From Anaerolineae bacterium (lineage in GTDB: Bacteria; Chloroflexota; Anaerolineae; Aggregatilineales; Phototrophicaceae): a stretch of 64,000 nucleotides of DNA. This document shows positions 24,220-32,585 of this stretch, one piece after another. How positions within the stretch are numbered: position 1 is the first letter of the stretch; each line of letters begins with the position of its first letter. The position numbers were made by a program, and so were the translations under genes. The stretch is from contig JALHQT010000002.1 in the NCBI GenBank assembly GCA_022841825.1, positions 395,276-459,275 of the forward strand. Reading direction: 5' to 3'. The notes beneath the pieces were generated by a model that was not told where the DNA came from, made no database searches, and saw nothing but the letters and a program-made list of their open reading frames with translations.

Positions 24220-24360
24220 ATGGTCAATACAGATAGCTATCTGCTGCTCGGTCTGGTCGTGGTTTTGGGGGTGATGCTGGTCTATGCAGGGTCGCTGATC
24301 CTGCGCATCCGCCAGGCGCACAAGATGATCGATACACTGGAGACGTTGCAGGAGCAATAA
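24220..24360 (+). CDS. ccmD: CcmD-like small membrane protein
   Basis: A 46-residue reading frame directly after ccmC: one hydrophobic helix (YLLLGLVVVLGVMLVYAGSL) followed by a basic and helical tail, RIRQAHKMIDTLETLQEQ. CcmD proteins are of this size and design and help release haem-loaded CcmE. AAGGGA precedes the ATG at 24220 by ten bases. Size, position and topology support the call; sequence identity among CcmD proteins is too low to prove it by eye. Confidence 0.75.
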   Translation: MVNTDSYLLLGLVVVLGVMLVYAGSLILRIRQAHKMIDTLETLQEQ

Positions 24361-24366
24361 CGGGCA

Positions 24367-24642
24367 GGGGCGCAGTGTATGTGCCCCGATTGTTATGTGG
24401 AATACGTAGGGGCGCAACATGTTGCGCCCCGTTTGTTGTATGGAATGTGAAGGGGCGGAGTGTATGCGCCCCGTTTGTTATGTGGAATGCGTAAGGGCGC
24501 AGTGTATGCGCCCCGTTTGTTGATTGAATGTGAAGGGGCGCAACATGTTGCGCCCCGATTGTTATGTGGAATGCGTAAGGGCGCAATGTATTGCGCCCCG
24601 TTTGTTGTGTGGAATGTGGAGGGGCGCAATGTATTGCGCCCC
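24367..24642. repeat. Seven-unit array of GGGGCGCA-type hairpins
   Basis: Seven hairpins begin at 24367, 24409, 24452, 24495, 24535, 24579 and 24621, a period of 40-44 bp. Each stem is a variant of GGGGCGCAA...TTGCGCCCC; tips read CATG, TGTA or ATGTAT. Linkers are related AT-rich strings such as GTTTGTTATGTGGAATG. The array fills the gap between the convergent ccm operon and the decahaem cytochrome gene. It is not CRISPR: units are palindromic and linkers are alike. Confidence 0.9.
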
Positions 24643-24654
24643 TCCAGGTTCCGA

Positions 24655-26841
24655 TTACGAACTGGCTTCCGCGACCACGACCGGCGGGCGTGTGTAGCTT
24701 GCCACAGCATCCTCACCACCGACAGCCATCAGACTGTCGTACAGCACCTGGAGGGCATAATCCGCGTTGTGGGCGAACACGCCGGGGTCCTTGGCGATGT
24801 ACTGATAGTTGTAGGCTGCGCGGAGCAGCGTCGGGGTCCAGGTCGCATAGCGATTGTCGCCATTGACCTCGTCCTCGTCCGCCACGCCATTGGCGTTGGT
24901 GTCGATGAACCAGTATGGATGTGAGTGCGATTCGTAGACGATGGAGGTGCCGACAACATCGGTCGCGTAGGCGTAGATGTAGGTCAGCAGGGCATCTTCC
25001 AGCGCCTGAATTTCGTCGGCAATCGGTTCTTCCGCGTTGCCGTCGCCGTCATAGTCGATCAGCTCGACATCTTCGACCGCGCGGATCAGACGGACATCTT
25101 CCGGTTCCTCGACATCTTCATGGCAGTCCTGGCACAGGTTGAGATCGTTCTCGCCCGTGTGTGCGTCATGGCAGTCGGTGCAGGAGACTGCTTCTTCGCC
25201 ATCGTGCATGAAGCGACCGTTGTATTCCATGCCCTCGTACTCGTAAGCGCCCTGCACTTCCGAGCCGAAGAGCGATGCGCCTGCTGCGAAGTAATGGATG
25301 TTGCGGAAAGTCAACCCTTCGGCAACCTCGTCATCGCCCACGCCCGCGCGGCTGATCGCCGTGTTGACGCTGACGGTCGACTCACGACCCTGATGGCAGG
25401 TCAGACACAGGTTATTGTCATCCGACTCGCCTTCCGGCGCGAAGGAAGCCCTGGCACCGCTTGGGAAGGTGACTTCGGTGATTTCGATGAAGCTGAAGTC
25501 CTCAAGGCTGGTATGGCAGGTCGAGCAGGTGAGCGAGTTCGACGGTTCACCCGCAATGTTGACGCCGTTCTCGACGTAGAAGGGCAAGCCTTCTGACGTG
25601 TGGCAGCGCGCGCAGCGGGCGGGAACTTCACCATCGGCATCCCAATCGCGGAACGCCATCGCCGCCACGTTGAAATGACCGGGGTCATTGCGCTGCGCGA
25701 ATTCCATGTCGATTGGCTCGCTGAGGGATTCGTTGAGCGACATGATCGAGTCGAACAGCAGGTGGATGTGATACTGCGGGTTGTGTGCGTAACCACCGGG
25801 GTCCTTCTGCGAGACCTGGTAGTTGTATGCCGCGCGCAGCAGGTTGGCGGTGAAGGCGTTGTAGGCATTCGGGAATGCTGCTTCGTCGTCCTGAAGCTCG
25901 CCATCGCCATTGGTATCGAGGAACCAGTACGGGTAGCTGGTCGTGCTGTACGCGATGGGCGTCCCTGCCACCTCGGTGGCATATGCCTGGATCGCTTCGT
26001 AGAGCAGTTCCTGCAAGCCTTCGATTTCTTCTGCGATGCCTTCGTTGGTGTCGTCGTCGCCGTCATAGTCTGAGCCGGAGCCAGCCATGCGGATGAAGCG
26101 CAGGTCTTCGACCGTCTCGACATCTTCGTGGCAGGTGGCGCAGGAGACAACGTCAAGTTCCAGCGTGTGCGGGTCATGGCAGTCGGCGCATGTGCTGAAG
26201 CCAGGCGCATGTTCATTCTGCATCTGGTAGATCATGCCGTCGTACTGGTAGCCGCCGCGCACTTCGGAACCGTAGAGCGAAGACGCCGCCGCGTAGTAGT
26301 GAATGTTGATGAAGCCGAGTTCGGCGTTGACCGCATTCGGGTCTTCCAACAAGTTCAGCTCCGTCAGCTTGGCGTTGACCGTATCGGTCGAGGAACGCCC
26401 CTGATGGCACTGCATACAACGCGCCGAGCCGCCATCATCGCTGATGGTGACGCCGGATGGGAAGGTGACCTCGGCGAGATCGCGCGCGGTCGGGTTGTGG
26501 CAGGTGTCGCAGGTGACGACGGTGCCGAGGGCTGCGGGTGCGTTCACCACGCCGAATTCAGAACCATCCTCGCCCATGAAGTCGAGATAGCCAGCCTCGG
26601 AGTGGCACTTGGCGCAGCTCTCCGGGATTTCGCCCTCGGCGTCCCAATGGACAAAGGCTTCGGCGGTGTAGTCGGCATGTGGCGACGCCACCCATGCATT
26701 GTAATACTCCGCCAGATATGGCGGGTCTGCCAGCGGCTCTGGAGCCGCATCCTGCGCCATCACGCTGGACTGCGTAAAGAGCGCGAACCCCCCAGCGAGG
26801 AGCAGAACTCCAACCAGGGCTACGATATGGTACTTTCGCAT
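24655..26841 (-). CDS. Secreted decahaem cytochrome c, duplicated pentahaem
   Basis: A 728-residue exported protein with ten haem sites. ATG at 26841 has GGAGG five bases upstream and starts a signal peptide (MRKYHIVALVGVLLLAGGFA ... VMAQD). Two halves of about 340 residues repeat the same order: CAKCH/CARCH, CDTCH/CSTCH, CMQCHQGR/CLTCHQGR, CADCHDPHT/CTDCHDAHT, CATCHEDVE/CQDCHEDVE. Each half then has a haem-free stretch with YPYWF-DTNGDGELQDDE or HPYWF-DTNANGVADEDE, which resemble EF-hand calcium loops, and NLLRAAYNYQ / TLLRAAYNYQ. A tandem duplication of a pentahaem unit is clear. It is a likely periplasmic or extracellular electron carrier; its partner is unknown. Confidence 0.92.
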   Translation of the reverse strand: MRKYHIVALVGVLLLAGGFALFTQSSVMAQDAAPEPLADPPYLAEYYNAWVASPHADYTAEAFVHWDAEGEIPESCAKCHSEAGYLDFMGEDGSEFGVVNAPAALGTVVTCDTCHNPTARDLAEVTFPSGVTISDDGGSARCMQCHQGRSSTDTVNAKLTELNLLEDPNAVNAELGFINIHYYAAASSLYGSEVRGGYQYDGMIYQMQNEHAPGFSTCADCHDPHTLELDVVSCATCHEDVETVEDLRFIRMAGSGSDYDGDDDTNEGIAEEIEGLQELLYEAIQAYATEVAGTPIAYSTTSYPYWFLDTNGDGELQDDEAAFPNAYNAFTANLLRAAYNYQVSQKDPGGYAHNPQYHIHLLFDSIMSLNESLSEPIDMEFAQRNDPGHFNVAAMAFRDWDADGEVPARCARCHTSEGLPFYVENGVNIAGEPSNSLTCSTCHTSLEDFSFIEITEVTFPSGARASFAPEGESDDNNLCLTCHQGRESTVSVNTAISRAGVGDDEVAEGLTFRNIHYFAAGASLFGSEVQGAYEYEGMEYNGRFMHDGEEAVSCTDCHDAHTGENDLNLCQDCHEDVEEPEDVRLIRAVEDVELIDYDGDGNAEEPIADEIQALEDALLTYIYAYATDVVGTSIVYESHSHPYWFIDTNANGVADEDEVNGDNRYATWTPTLLRAAYNYQYIAKDPGVFAHNADYALQVLYDSLMAVGGEDAVASYTRPPVVVAEASS

Positions 26842-26988
26842 TGCTACCTCCATCGGAAGTGCCTTGTACCACGACTCAGGACAAAAAGTGAATCCGCAAA
26901 AAGATTCTAGTTTCATTGTCCCCTGGAGGCGCTTGTGCGTCGTCAACCCACAGAATGATTGTCCCTCATCCTGCGGGTTGAAAGTGCA

Positions 26989-27056
26989 GGAACCTCCCCC
27001 CCCTCAAGCCCCGTTCCGTTTACAGAGAAGGGGAGTGAGGTAGGGGGGATGGGGAA
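26989..27056. repeat. C-run/G-run imperfect hairpin element
   Basis: AACCTCCCCCCCCTC near 26990 can pair with GAGTGAGGTAGGGGGG near 27033-27048 around a core of AGCCCC...GGGG. It resembles the outer arms of the element at 3306-3385. It lies in the 291-bp gap between the divergent decahaem and SnoaL-like genes. Confidence 0.45.
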
Positions 27057-27132
27057 AAGTATGGGATCGCTTGAAGGCGCGAAAAACACCTCTATGCTGA
27101 GGTCAGTGCCAGACAAATGGAGGGTTTTGAAC

Positions 27133-27681
27133 ATGAACGCAGGACGTTTTGCCAAGTTCGCTCTGCTGCTGGTGGTGATGTGTGTGGGCGTGCTGCTGGC
27201 GGTATCGTTTGTCGCAGCGCAGGGGGACGCGGAGGTGAGCACGGAGCAGGAAGAAGCGTATCGCGCGACGCTGATGCGCGTTGTCGAAGAAGGGATTGCG
27301 CAGGGAAATCTCGACATTGTCGCTGAAGCGCTGGCGGATGATTACATCGTTCACAGCCCGCTTGGAGATCTGGATCGCGAGGGCGTGATTGCCTTTTTCA
27401 GCACACTGCTCTCGTCGTTCAGCGAAATCGAGAATACGCGCGATGAAGTTATCGTAGAAGGCAACCTTGCAGCAGCGCGTTCAACCTTCCGCGGCGTCTT
27501 CAGCAGTGAATTCCCCAGCCCGATGGGTATGATCCCTCCCAACGGTCAGACGGTGGAGTTGGTCTTCATCAACCTTTTCCGCTTCAACGAAGATGGATTG
27601 ATCGAGGAGGAATGGGTTCAGTCTGACCTGCTGGGCTTCTTCACGCAGCTTGGCGCGTTCCCGCCTGCGCCAGCATCGTAA
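27133..27681 (+). CDS. Secreted SnoaL-like (NTF2-fold) protein
   Basis: A 182-residue protein with a signal peptide (residues 1-32, ending FVAAQ) and one SnoaL/ester-cyclase-like domain: LMRVVEEGIAQGNLDIVAEALADDYIVHSP, then RSTFRGVFSSEF and INLFRFNEDGLIEEEW. This cone-shaped fold serves as a small enzyme or binding domain, and the substrate cannot be predicted. GGAGG lies about nine bases before ATG at 27133, which decides the start over upstream in-frame codons. It stands alone, followed by a palindrome at 27704. Confidence 0.75.
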   Translation: MNAGRFAKFALLLVVMCVGVLLAVSFVAAQGDAEVSTEQEEAYRATLMRVVEEGIAQGNLDIVAEALADDYIVHSPLGDLDREGVIAFFSTLLSSFSEIENTRDEVIVEGNLAAARSTFRGVFSSEFPSPMGMIPPNGQTVELVFINLFRFNEDGLIEEEWVQSDLLGFFTQLGAFPPAPAS

Positions 27682-27703
27682 CCCCACATTGGGGACGTGA
27701 CGT

Positions 27704-27731
27704 GTAGGGGCGACCCATGGGTCGCCCCTAC
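27704..27731. repeat. Perfect palindrome, GTAGGGGCG family
   Basis: A perfect 28-bp palindrome starting GTAGGGGCGACCCATGGG. The identical sequence recurs at 63739-63766, 36 kb away. It follows the SnoaL-like gene and could end its transcript. Confidence 0.85.
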
Positions 27732-27820
27732 GTGCATACAACACCTCTGCGCTTTGCCGCCATTTTTACCCTACACTGTCAATCATCTCCTGGCAATGTA
27801 CCATCCTCGAGGAGGCGATC

Positions 27821-30800
27821 ATGGATGCTCCGCTTAAGCAGATCAAGGGCTACGAGATTCGTGAGCGCATCGGCGCGGGCGGCTTCGGCGCAGTCTATAA
27901 GGCGTACCAGACCACCATCGGGCGCGAGGTCGCCATCAAAGTCATCCTGCCCGACCGCGCCAACCAGCCCGATTTCATCCGCCGCTTCGAGAGCGAGGCG
28001 CAGCTCGTCGCCCGGCTGGAGCATCCGCACATCGTGCCGCTCTACGACTACTGGCGCGACCCGGATGGTGCCTACCTCGTCATGCGCTGGCTGCGCGGCG
28101 GCAGCCTGCGCGATGCGCTGGCGAATGGCGCGTTCGATCTGCGCGCCATCCCCCCGCTGCTCGACCAGATCGCCGGGGCGCTGGCGCTGGCGCATCGCAG
28201 CGGCGTCATCCACCGCGACATCAAGCCGGGCAACATCCTGCTCGACGAGGATGGCAACGCCTACCTGACCGACTTCGGCATCGCCAAAGACCTCAGCCTG
28301 CCCAGCCAGACAGCATCGGACATGCTGATCGGCTCGCTCGATTACCTCTCGCCGGAGCAGGCGCGCGGCGAACGGGTGACGCCGCGCACCGACATCTACA
28401 GCCTGGGCGTCACGCTCTACGAGGCGATCACGGGGCAGCATCCGTTCGCGGGTGTGTCGTCGGTCGAACGCCTCTACAAGCACATCAATGACCCGCTGCC
28501 GCTCATCACCAGCCTCGACGCGGGGATAAGCGAGGCGGTCAATGCCGTCATCCAGAAGGCGACGGCGAAGAACCCCGACCATCGCCCTACGGACGTGCTG
28601 GCGCTGGCGGCGGACTTCCGCGCTGCCATCGGCGCGGTCGCTGTACCCTTGGCGGTTGAGGAGCAGCTCACGCAACGTGAGCACGAAATCCTGCAACTGA
28701 TCGTCGATGGGCTGTCCAACAAGGAGATCGCGCACTTCCTGACGCTGACTTTGAGCACCGTCAAATGGCACGTCAATCAGATCTACAGCAAGCTGGGCGT
28801 GCGCAGCCGCGTGCAGGCGATCATCCGCGCGCGCGAGCTGGATCTGCTCGGCAAAGGGCGCGCGGACGGCGCGACCGTCCTCATCCCGACCGCCGACTTC
28901 AACCCCGTCAATCCCTACAAAGGGCTGCTGGCGTTCCAGTCCGCCGACTCGCAGGACTTTTATGGACGTGAGAAGGTCACCGGGGCGCTGGTGAAACGGC
29001 TGGGCGAAAGCGGTGCGTACAGCCGCTTCCTGGCGGTCGTCGGTCCCAGCGGCAGCGGCAAATCGAGCCTTGTCAAAGCCGGGCTGATCCCCGCCTTGTG
29101 GCGCGGCGAGCTGCCCGGTTCGGAACGCTGGTTCATCGCGGAGATGCTGCCAGGGACGCACCCGCTCGACGAGCTGGAAGTCGCGCTGATGCGCATCGCC
29201 GCCAATCAGGGCGGCAATCTGCACGAGCATCTGCGCCGCGACGCGCGCGGTCTGGTGCGCTGCGCGGGGCTGATCCTGCCTAACGATGGGACGGAGCTGG
29301 TTCTCGTGATCGACCAGTTCGAGGAGATCTACACGCTGGTGGCGGACGAGGCGGAACGCGCGCATTTCCTGGCGCTGCTGTGCGCGGCGGTCACCGAACC
29401 GCGCAGCCGCGTCCGCGTCGTCATCACGCTGCGCGCCGACTTTTACGACCGCCCGCTGCATGACCCGCAGTTTGGCGACCTGGTGCGCTCGCGGCTGGAG
29501 ACGATCATGCCGCTGTCGGCGGAGGAGTTGGAGCGCGCCATCGTCCGCCCGGCAGGGCGGGCAGGCGTGACGTTCGAGCCGGGACTGGTGACGACCATCA
29601 TCGGCGATGTCAACTACCAGCCGGGGGCGCTGCCGCTGCTGCAATTCGCGCTGACCGAGTTGTTCGAGCGGCGGCAGGGACGCCTGCTGACGCGCGCGGC
29701 ATACGATGCCATCGGCGGCACGACGGGCGCGCTGGCAAAACGCGCGGAGGAGGTCTACCTGGGGTTCGAGGAACGCGAACGCGAGATCGCGCGGCAGATC
29801 TTCCTGCGGCTGGTGACGCTGGGAGAAGGCGCGGAGGACACCCGGCGGCGCGCGACGCGCTCAGAGTTCAAGGCGATTGCAGGCGACGTTGACGTGCTGG
29901 ACGACATCCTCGACACACTCGCCGCCTACCGCCTGCTGGCGCTGGATACCGACCCGGCGACGCGCGCACCGACGGTCGAGCTGGCGCATGAGGCGCTGCT
30001 GCGCGAATGGGAGCGGCTGCGGGCGTGGCTGAACGAGGCGCGCGACGACATCAAGACGCAGCGCCAGCTCACGACGATGGCGGAGGAGTGGCGGGCGGCG
30101 GATCAGGACGCCAGCTTTCTGGCGCGCGGGTCGCGGCTGGCGGGGTTCGAAGCGTGGCGCGGCGAGACGACGCTGGCGCTGTCGCAGATCGAGCGCGAGT
30201 TCCTGGATGCCAGCCTGACGCAGCGGCAGCACGACAAGGAGGCGGAGGAGTCGCGGCAGGCGCGCGAGCAGACGCTGGAGCGACGCTCGCGGACGTTCCT
30301 GCGCGGGCTGGTGGGTGTGCTGCTGGTGGCGCTTGTCGTGTCGAGTGGGCTGACGCTGTTCGCGCTGGATCGCGAGTCGCAGGCGCAGGATGCGCGCGAC
30401 GAGGCGCTCGACGCACGGGCGACCAGCGAGGCGAACTTTGCACGAGCAGAACAGCAGCGGCTCTATCTTGCCGCCGAGAATGCGATGGACGACAACGCGC
30501 CGGGCAATGTCGGGTTGGCGCTCGCGCTACGCAGCCTCGCCTATGGTTACTCGCCTGGCGCGGATGCGGCAGTCTTGCGCGCAAGCAGGCAGGGGTTCGT
30601 TCGTAGAACGATGACCGGGCATCGTCTAGACATAAATTCGGTCGCTTACTCGCCAGATGGTAGGTGGCTTGCCGCCAGCAGCGAGGGTGGGACGCGAATT
30701 TATAATGCGGAAACAGGTATAGAAGTACAGTTTCTACCCCAAGACTCCGTAACCGTTGCTGTCAACTTCTCGGCGGACGGTCAGCGATTACTGACAACCA

Positions 30801-32488
30801 GTGTTATGGATGTTCAGATGTGGGACACGGCAACCTGGACCATCGTCCTTACGCTGCCCAACGATGATTTTGTCTTCTATGCCGGGTTTACGCCGGATGA
30901 CCAGCAGTTCATGGTATTAGGGGAAACTCTCTATCGCATTTTCGATACGTTGACGGGTGAACTGGTGACAACCTACCAACGGGAGCGCGGTGCCGGGGTA
31001 CGCCTTCGATTGCTCATCCACTACCCGCAAACACCGCTGCGCTTCCTTGTCACGAATAGTGAAGGCAAGACGTTTCTGCAGGATGCCGAAACCGGCGCAG
31101 AAACCTGCACCCTCGTTGAGCCAAACACGACTGACTGGGTAGCACTGCACTGGTCTTATGATGCGCCGTTCGGCGTCATGACCACACGCGACCGTAGAGC
31201 GATGGGCTGGAACCTGCAAACCTGCACCCTGCTGAGTACGTTCCAAAGCCACAATGCTGAAATTCACGCTGCGGATTACCATATCGAGGGTGGGTTTGTC
31301 GTCACGGGAGACACTTCTGGTGAAGCTTTCATGTGGGACATACAATCCGGGCGCGAAATGGGAAGCTATCACGTCAACAGCCGCATACTCTCGCTCGACA
31401 TCTCGCCTGATGGCAATTCCCTGGCGTTGCCCCATTTTGCAACAATTCCGATTTGGGATTTGAATTTCCCAGAGGAACCACAATCGATCGACACGGATCA
31501 GTTCGACCAGACCTATTTCACGCGTTTTGCCCCTGATGGCGAAACCCTTTATGTCGGCGGTTTTGGAACATTCTCGCGCTGGAGTCTTGAGAATCCCTAC
31601 ACACCGATCATCACATACCCCCACACCATTCGTTCGCTGGAGGTGTCACCAGATGGAGAATTCGCAGTTATAGCGATTGAGGAAGGCGACATCTTTGATT
31701 ATTCACTGTATATAATGGATGTCGATAGTGGAGCGATTTCGCAGAAGTTTGAGGGGCACACTTCCGCCGTAAACATCATGGATTTCTCCCCGGATGGTAG
31801 ACGAATTGTGAGCAGCAGTTTCGACATGACTGCGCGTATCTGGCATCTGGAGTCAGGCACGATGCTTCACATTCTTGAAGGGCACGAAGGTGTCGTGTCA
31901 TCTGCGGATTTTTCGCCGGATGGCACAATGGTAGCGACCACCAGCACAGATGGCAGCGTCCGTCTGTGGGATGCGGCGAGCGGAGAAGTTGTGCAGGTGA
32001 TCACGATTGGCGCGCCCACTCCATTTGTCGCTTTCTCGCCAGATGGCAACCAGATAGCCACCTCTGATGATACGGGGAACGGCTACCTGATAGATGTACA
32101 GACGGGTGAGATCATTCTAACGTTTGTGGGACACACTGACCTTATCTGGTCATCGCAGTTTTCGCCAGATGGAATGCATGTCGTGACCGCAAGCTGGGAC
32201 GGGACAGCACGGATCTGGGATGTGCGGACGGGCGAAACCGTACGTGTGTTGGATAACGGCTTGGATCACCCGCTCTTCTATGCGGAGTATTCGCCGGATG
32301 GTGAGATGATCGTCACTAGCGGCGAGCAGGATAATCGCGTCTATCTCTGGCGCGTCGATCTCGACAGCGTCATCGCCGCCTATTGCGCCCGCATTCCGCT
32401 TGATCTCACGCCTGAAGAGCGCGCGCAATACGGCATCACCGATAGCGACCCGATCTGCCCGCCGAGTGTGGTGGGCGTATCGTCGTAG
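27821..32488 (+). CDS. Ser/Thr kinase - LuxR - STAND ATPase - WD40 signalling protein
   Basis: A 1555-residue fusion. Residues 8-265 form a Hanks-type kinase: glycine loop IGAGGFGAVYKA, Lys40 in VAIK, HRDIKPGN near 132, DFG near 150. Residues 283-340 form a LuxR helix-turn-helix (LTQREHEILQLIVDGLSNKEIA ... STVKWHVNQIYSKLGV). Residues about 360-800 form a STAND-type NTPase: Walker A GPSGSGKSS near 410, Walker B LVLVIDQFEEI near 493. One transmembrane helix lies near 825-845. From about 930 to 1525 run WD40 repeats with many SPDG turns and WD endings, giving one or two propellers. From about 30600 the DNA becomes visibly richer in A/T third positions, which suggests the propeller was swapped in. 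GAGGAGG precedes the ATG. Confidence 0.92.
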   Translation: MDAPLKQIKGYEIRERIGAGGFGAVYKAYQTTIGREVAIKVILPDRANQPDFIRRFESEAQLVARLEHPHIVPLYDYWRDPDGAYLVMRWLRGGSLRDALANGAFDLRAIPPLLDQIAGALALAHRSGVIHRDIKPGNILLDEDGNAYLTDFGIAKDLSLPSQTASDMLIGSLDYLSPEQARGERVTPRTDIYSLGVTLYEAITGQHPFAGVSSVERLYKHINDPLPLITSLDAGISEAVNAVIQKATAKNPDHRPTDVLALAADFRAAIGAVAVPLAVEEQLTQREHEILQLIVDGLSNKEIAHFLTLTLSTVKWHVNQIYSKLGVRSRVQAIIRARELDLLGKGRADGATVLIPTADFNPVNPYKGLLAFQSADSQDFYGREKVTGALVKRLGESGAYSRFLAVVGPSGSGKSSLVKAGLIPALWRGELPGSERWFIAEMLPGTHPLDELEVALMRIAANQGGNLHEHLRRDARGLVRCAGLILPNDGTELVLVIDQFEEIYTLVADEAERAHFLALLCAAVTEPRSRVRVVITLRADFYDRPLHDPQFGDLVRSRLETIMPLSAEELERAIVRPAGRAGVTFEPGLVTTIIGDVNYQPGALPLLQFALTELFERRQGRLLTRAAYDAIGGTTGALAKRAEEVYLGFEEREREIARQIFLRLVTLGEGAEDTRRRATRSEFKAIAGDVDVLDDILDTLAAYRLLALDTDPATRAPTVELAHEALLREWERLRAWLNEARDDIKTQRQLTTMAEEWRAADQDASFLARGSRLAGFEAWRGETTLALSQIEREFLDASLTQRQHDKEAEESRQAREQTLERRSRTFLRGLVGVLLVALVVSSGLTLFALDRESQAQDARDEALDARATSEANFARAEQQRLYLAAENAMDDNAPGNVGLALALRSLAYGYSPGADAAVLRASRQGFVRRTMTGHRLDINSVAYSPDGRWLAASSEGGTRIYNAETGIEVQFLPQDSVTVAVNFSADGQRLLTTSVMDVQMWDTATWTIVLTLPNDDFVFYAGFTPDDQQFMVLGETLYRIFDTLTGELVTTYQRERGAGVRLRLLIHYPQTPLRFLVTNSEGKTFLQDAETGAETCTLVEPNTTDWVALHWSYDAPFGVMTTRDRRAMGWNLQTCTLLSTFQSHNAEIHAADYHIEGGFVVTGDTSGEAFMWDIQSGREMGSYHVNSRILSLDISPDGNSLALPHFATIPIWDLNFPEEPQSIDTDQFDQTYFTRFAPDGETLYVGGFGTFSRWSLENPYTPIITYPHTIRSLEVSPDGEFAVIAIEEGDIFDYSLYIMDVDSGAISQKFEGHTSAVNIMDFSPDGRRIVSSSFDMTARIWHLESGTMLHILEGHEGVVSSADFSPDGTMVATTSTDGSVRLWDAASGEVVQVITIGAPTPFVAFSPDGNQIATSDDTGNGYLIDVQTGEIILTFVGHTDLIWSSQFSPDGMHVVTASWDGTARIWDVRTGETVRVLDNGLDHPLFYAEYSPDGEMIVTSGEQDNRVYLWRVDLDSVIAAYCARIPLDLTPEERAQYGITDSDPICPPSVVGVSS

Positions 32489-32492
32489 GCGC

Positions 32493-32519
32493 GTCGCTGG
32501 AAGCTTTGCGCTTCCAGCG
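32493..32519 (+). terminator. Hairpin after the STAND kinase gene
   Basis: TCGCTGGAAGC and GCTTCCAGCGA form an 11-bp perfect stem with a five-base loop, five bases after the stop. No T-run follows, so it may be a repeat-derived hairpin that stabilises the mRNA end rather than a classical terminator. A related GGAAGCTTTGAGCTTCC hairpin lies at 61046. Confidence 0.5.
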
Positions 32520-32585
32520 ATACTGCGGACGTTCTCGTGAAGTCGCGTTATCATTAGCGCGTTTTTTCATTCGGGAACACGGCAT

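Noticed and set aside
24367-24642. Possible CRISPR array
   Set aside because: Units are palindromes of varying core, the 20-base linkers resemble one another, and no cas gene is near.
27779-29644. A 621-codon open frame on the minus strand
   Set aside because: It is antisense to the kinase and STAND domains; no motif, and no start context.
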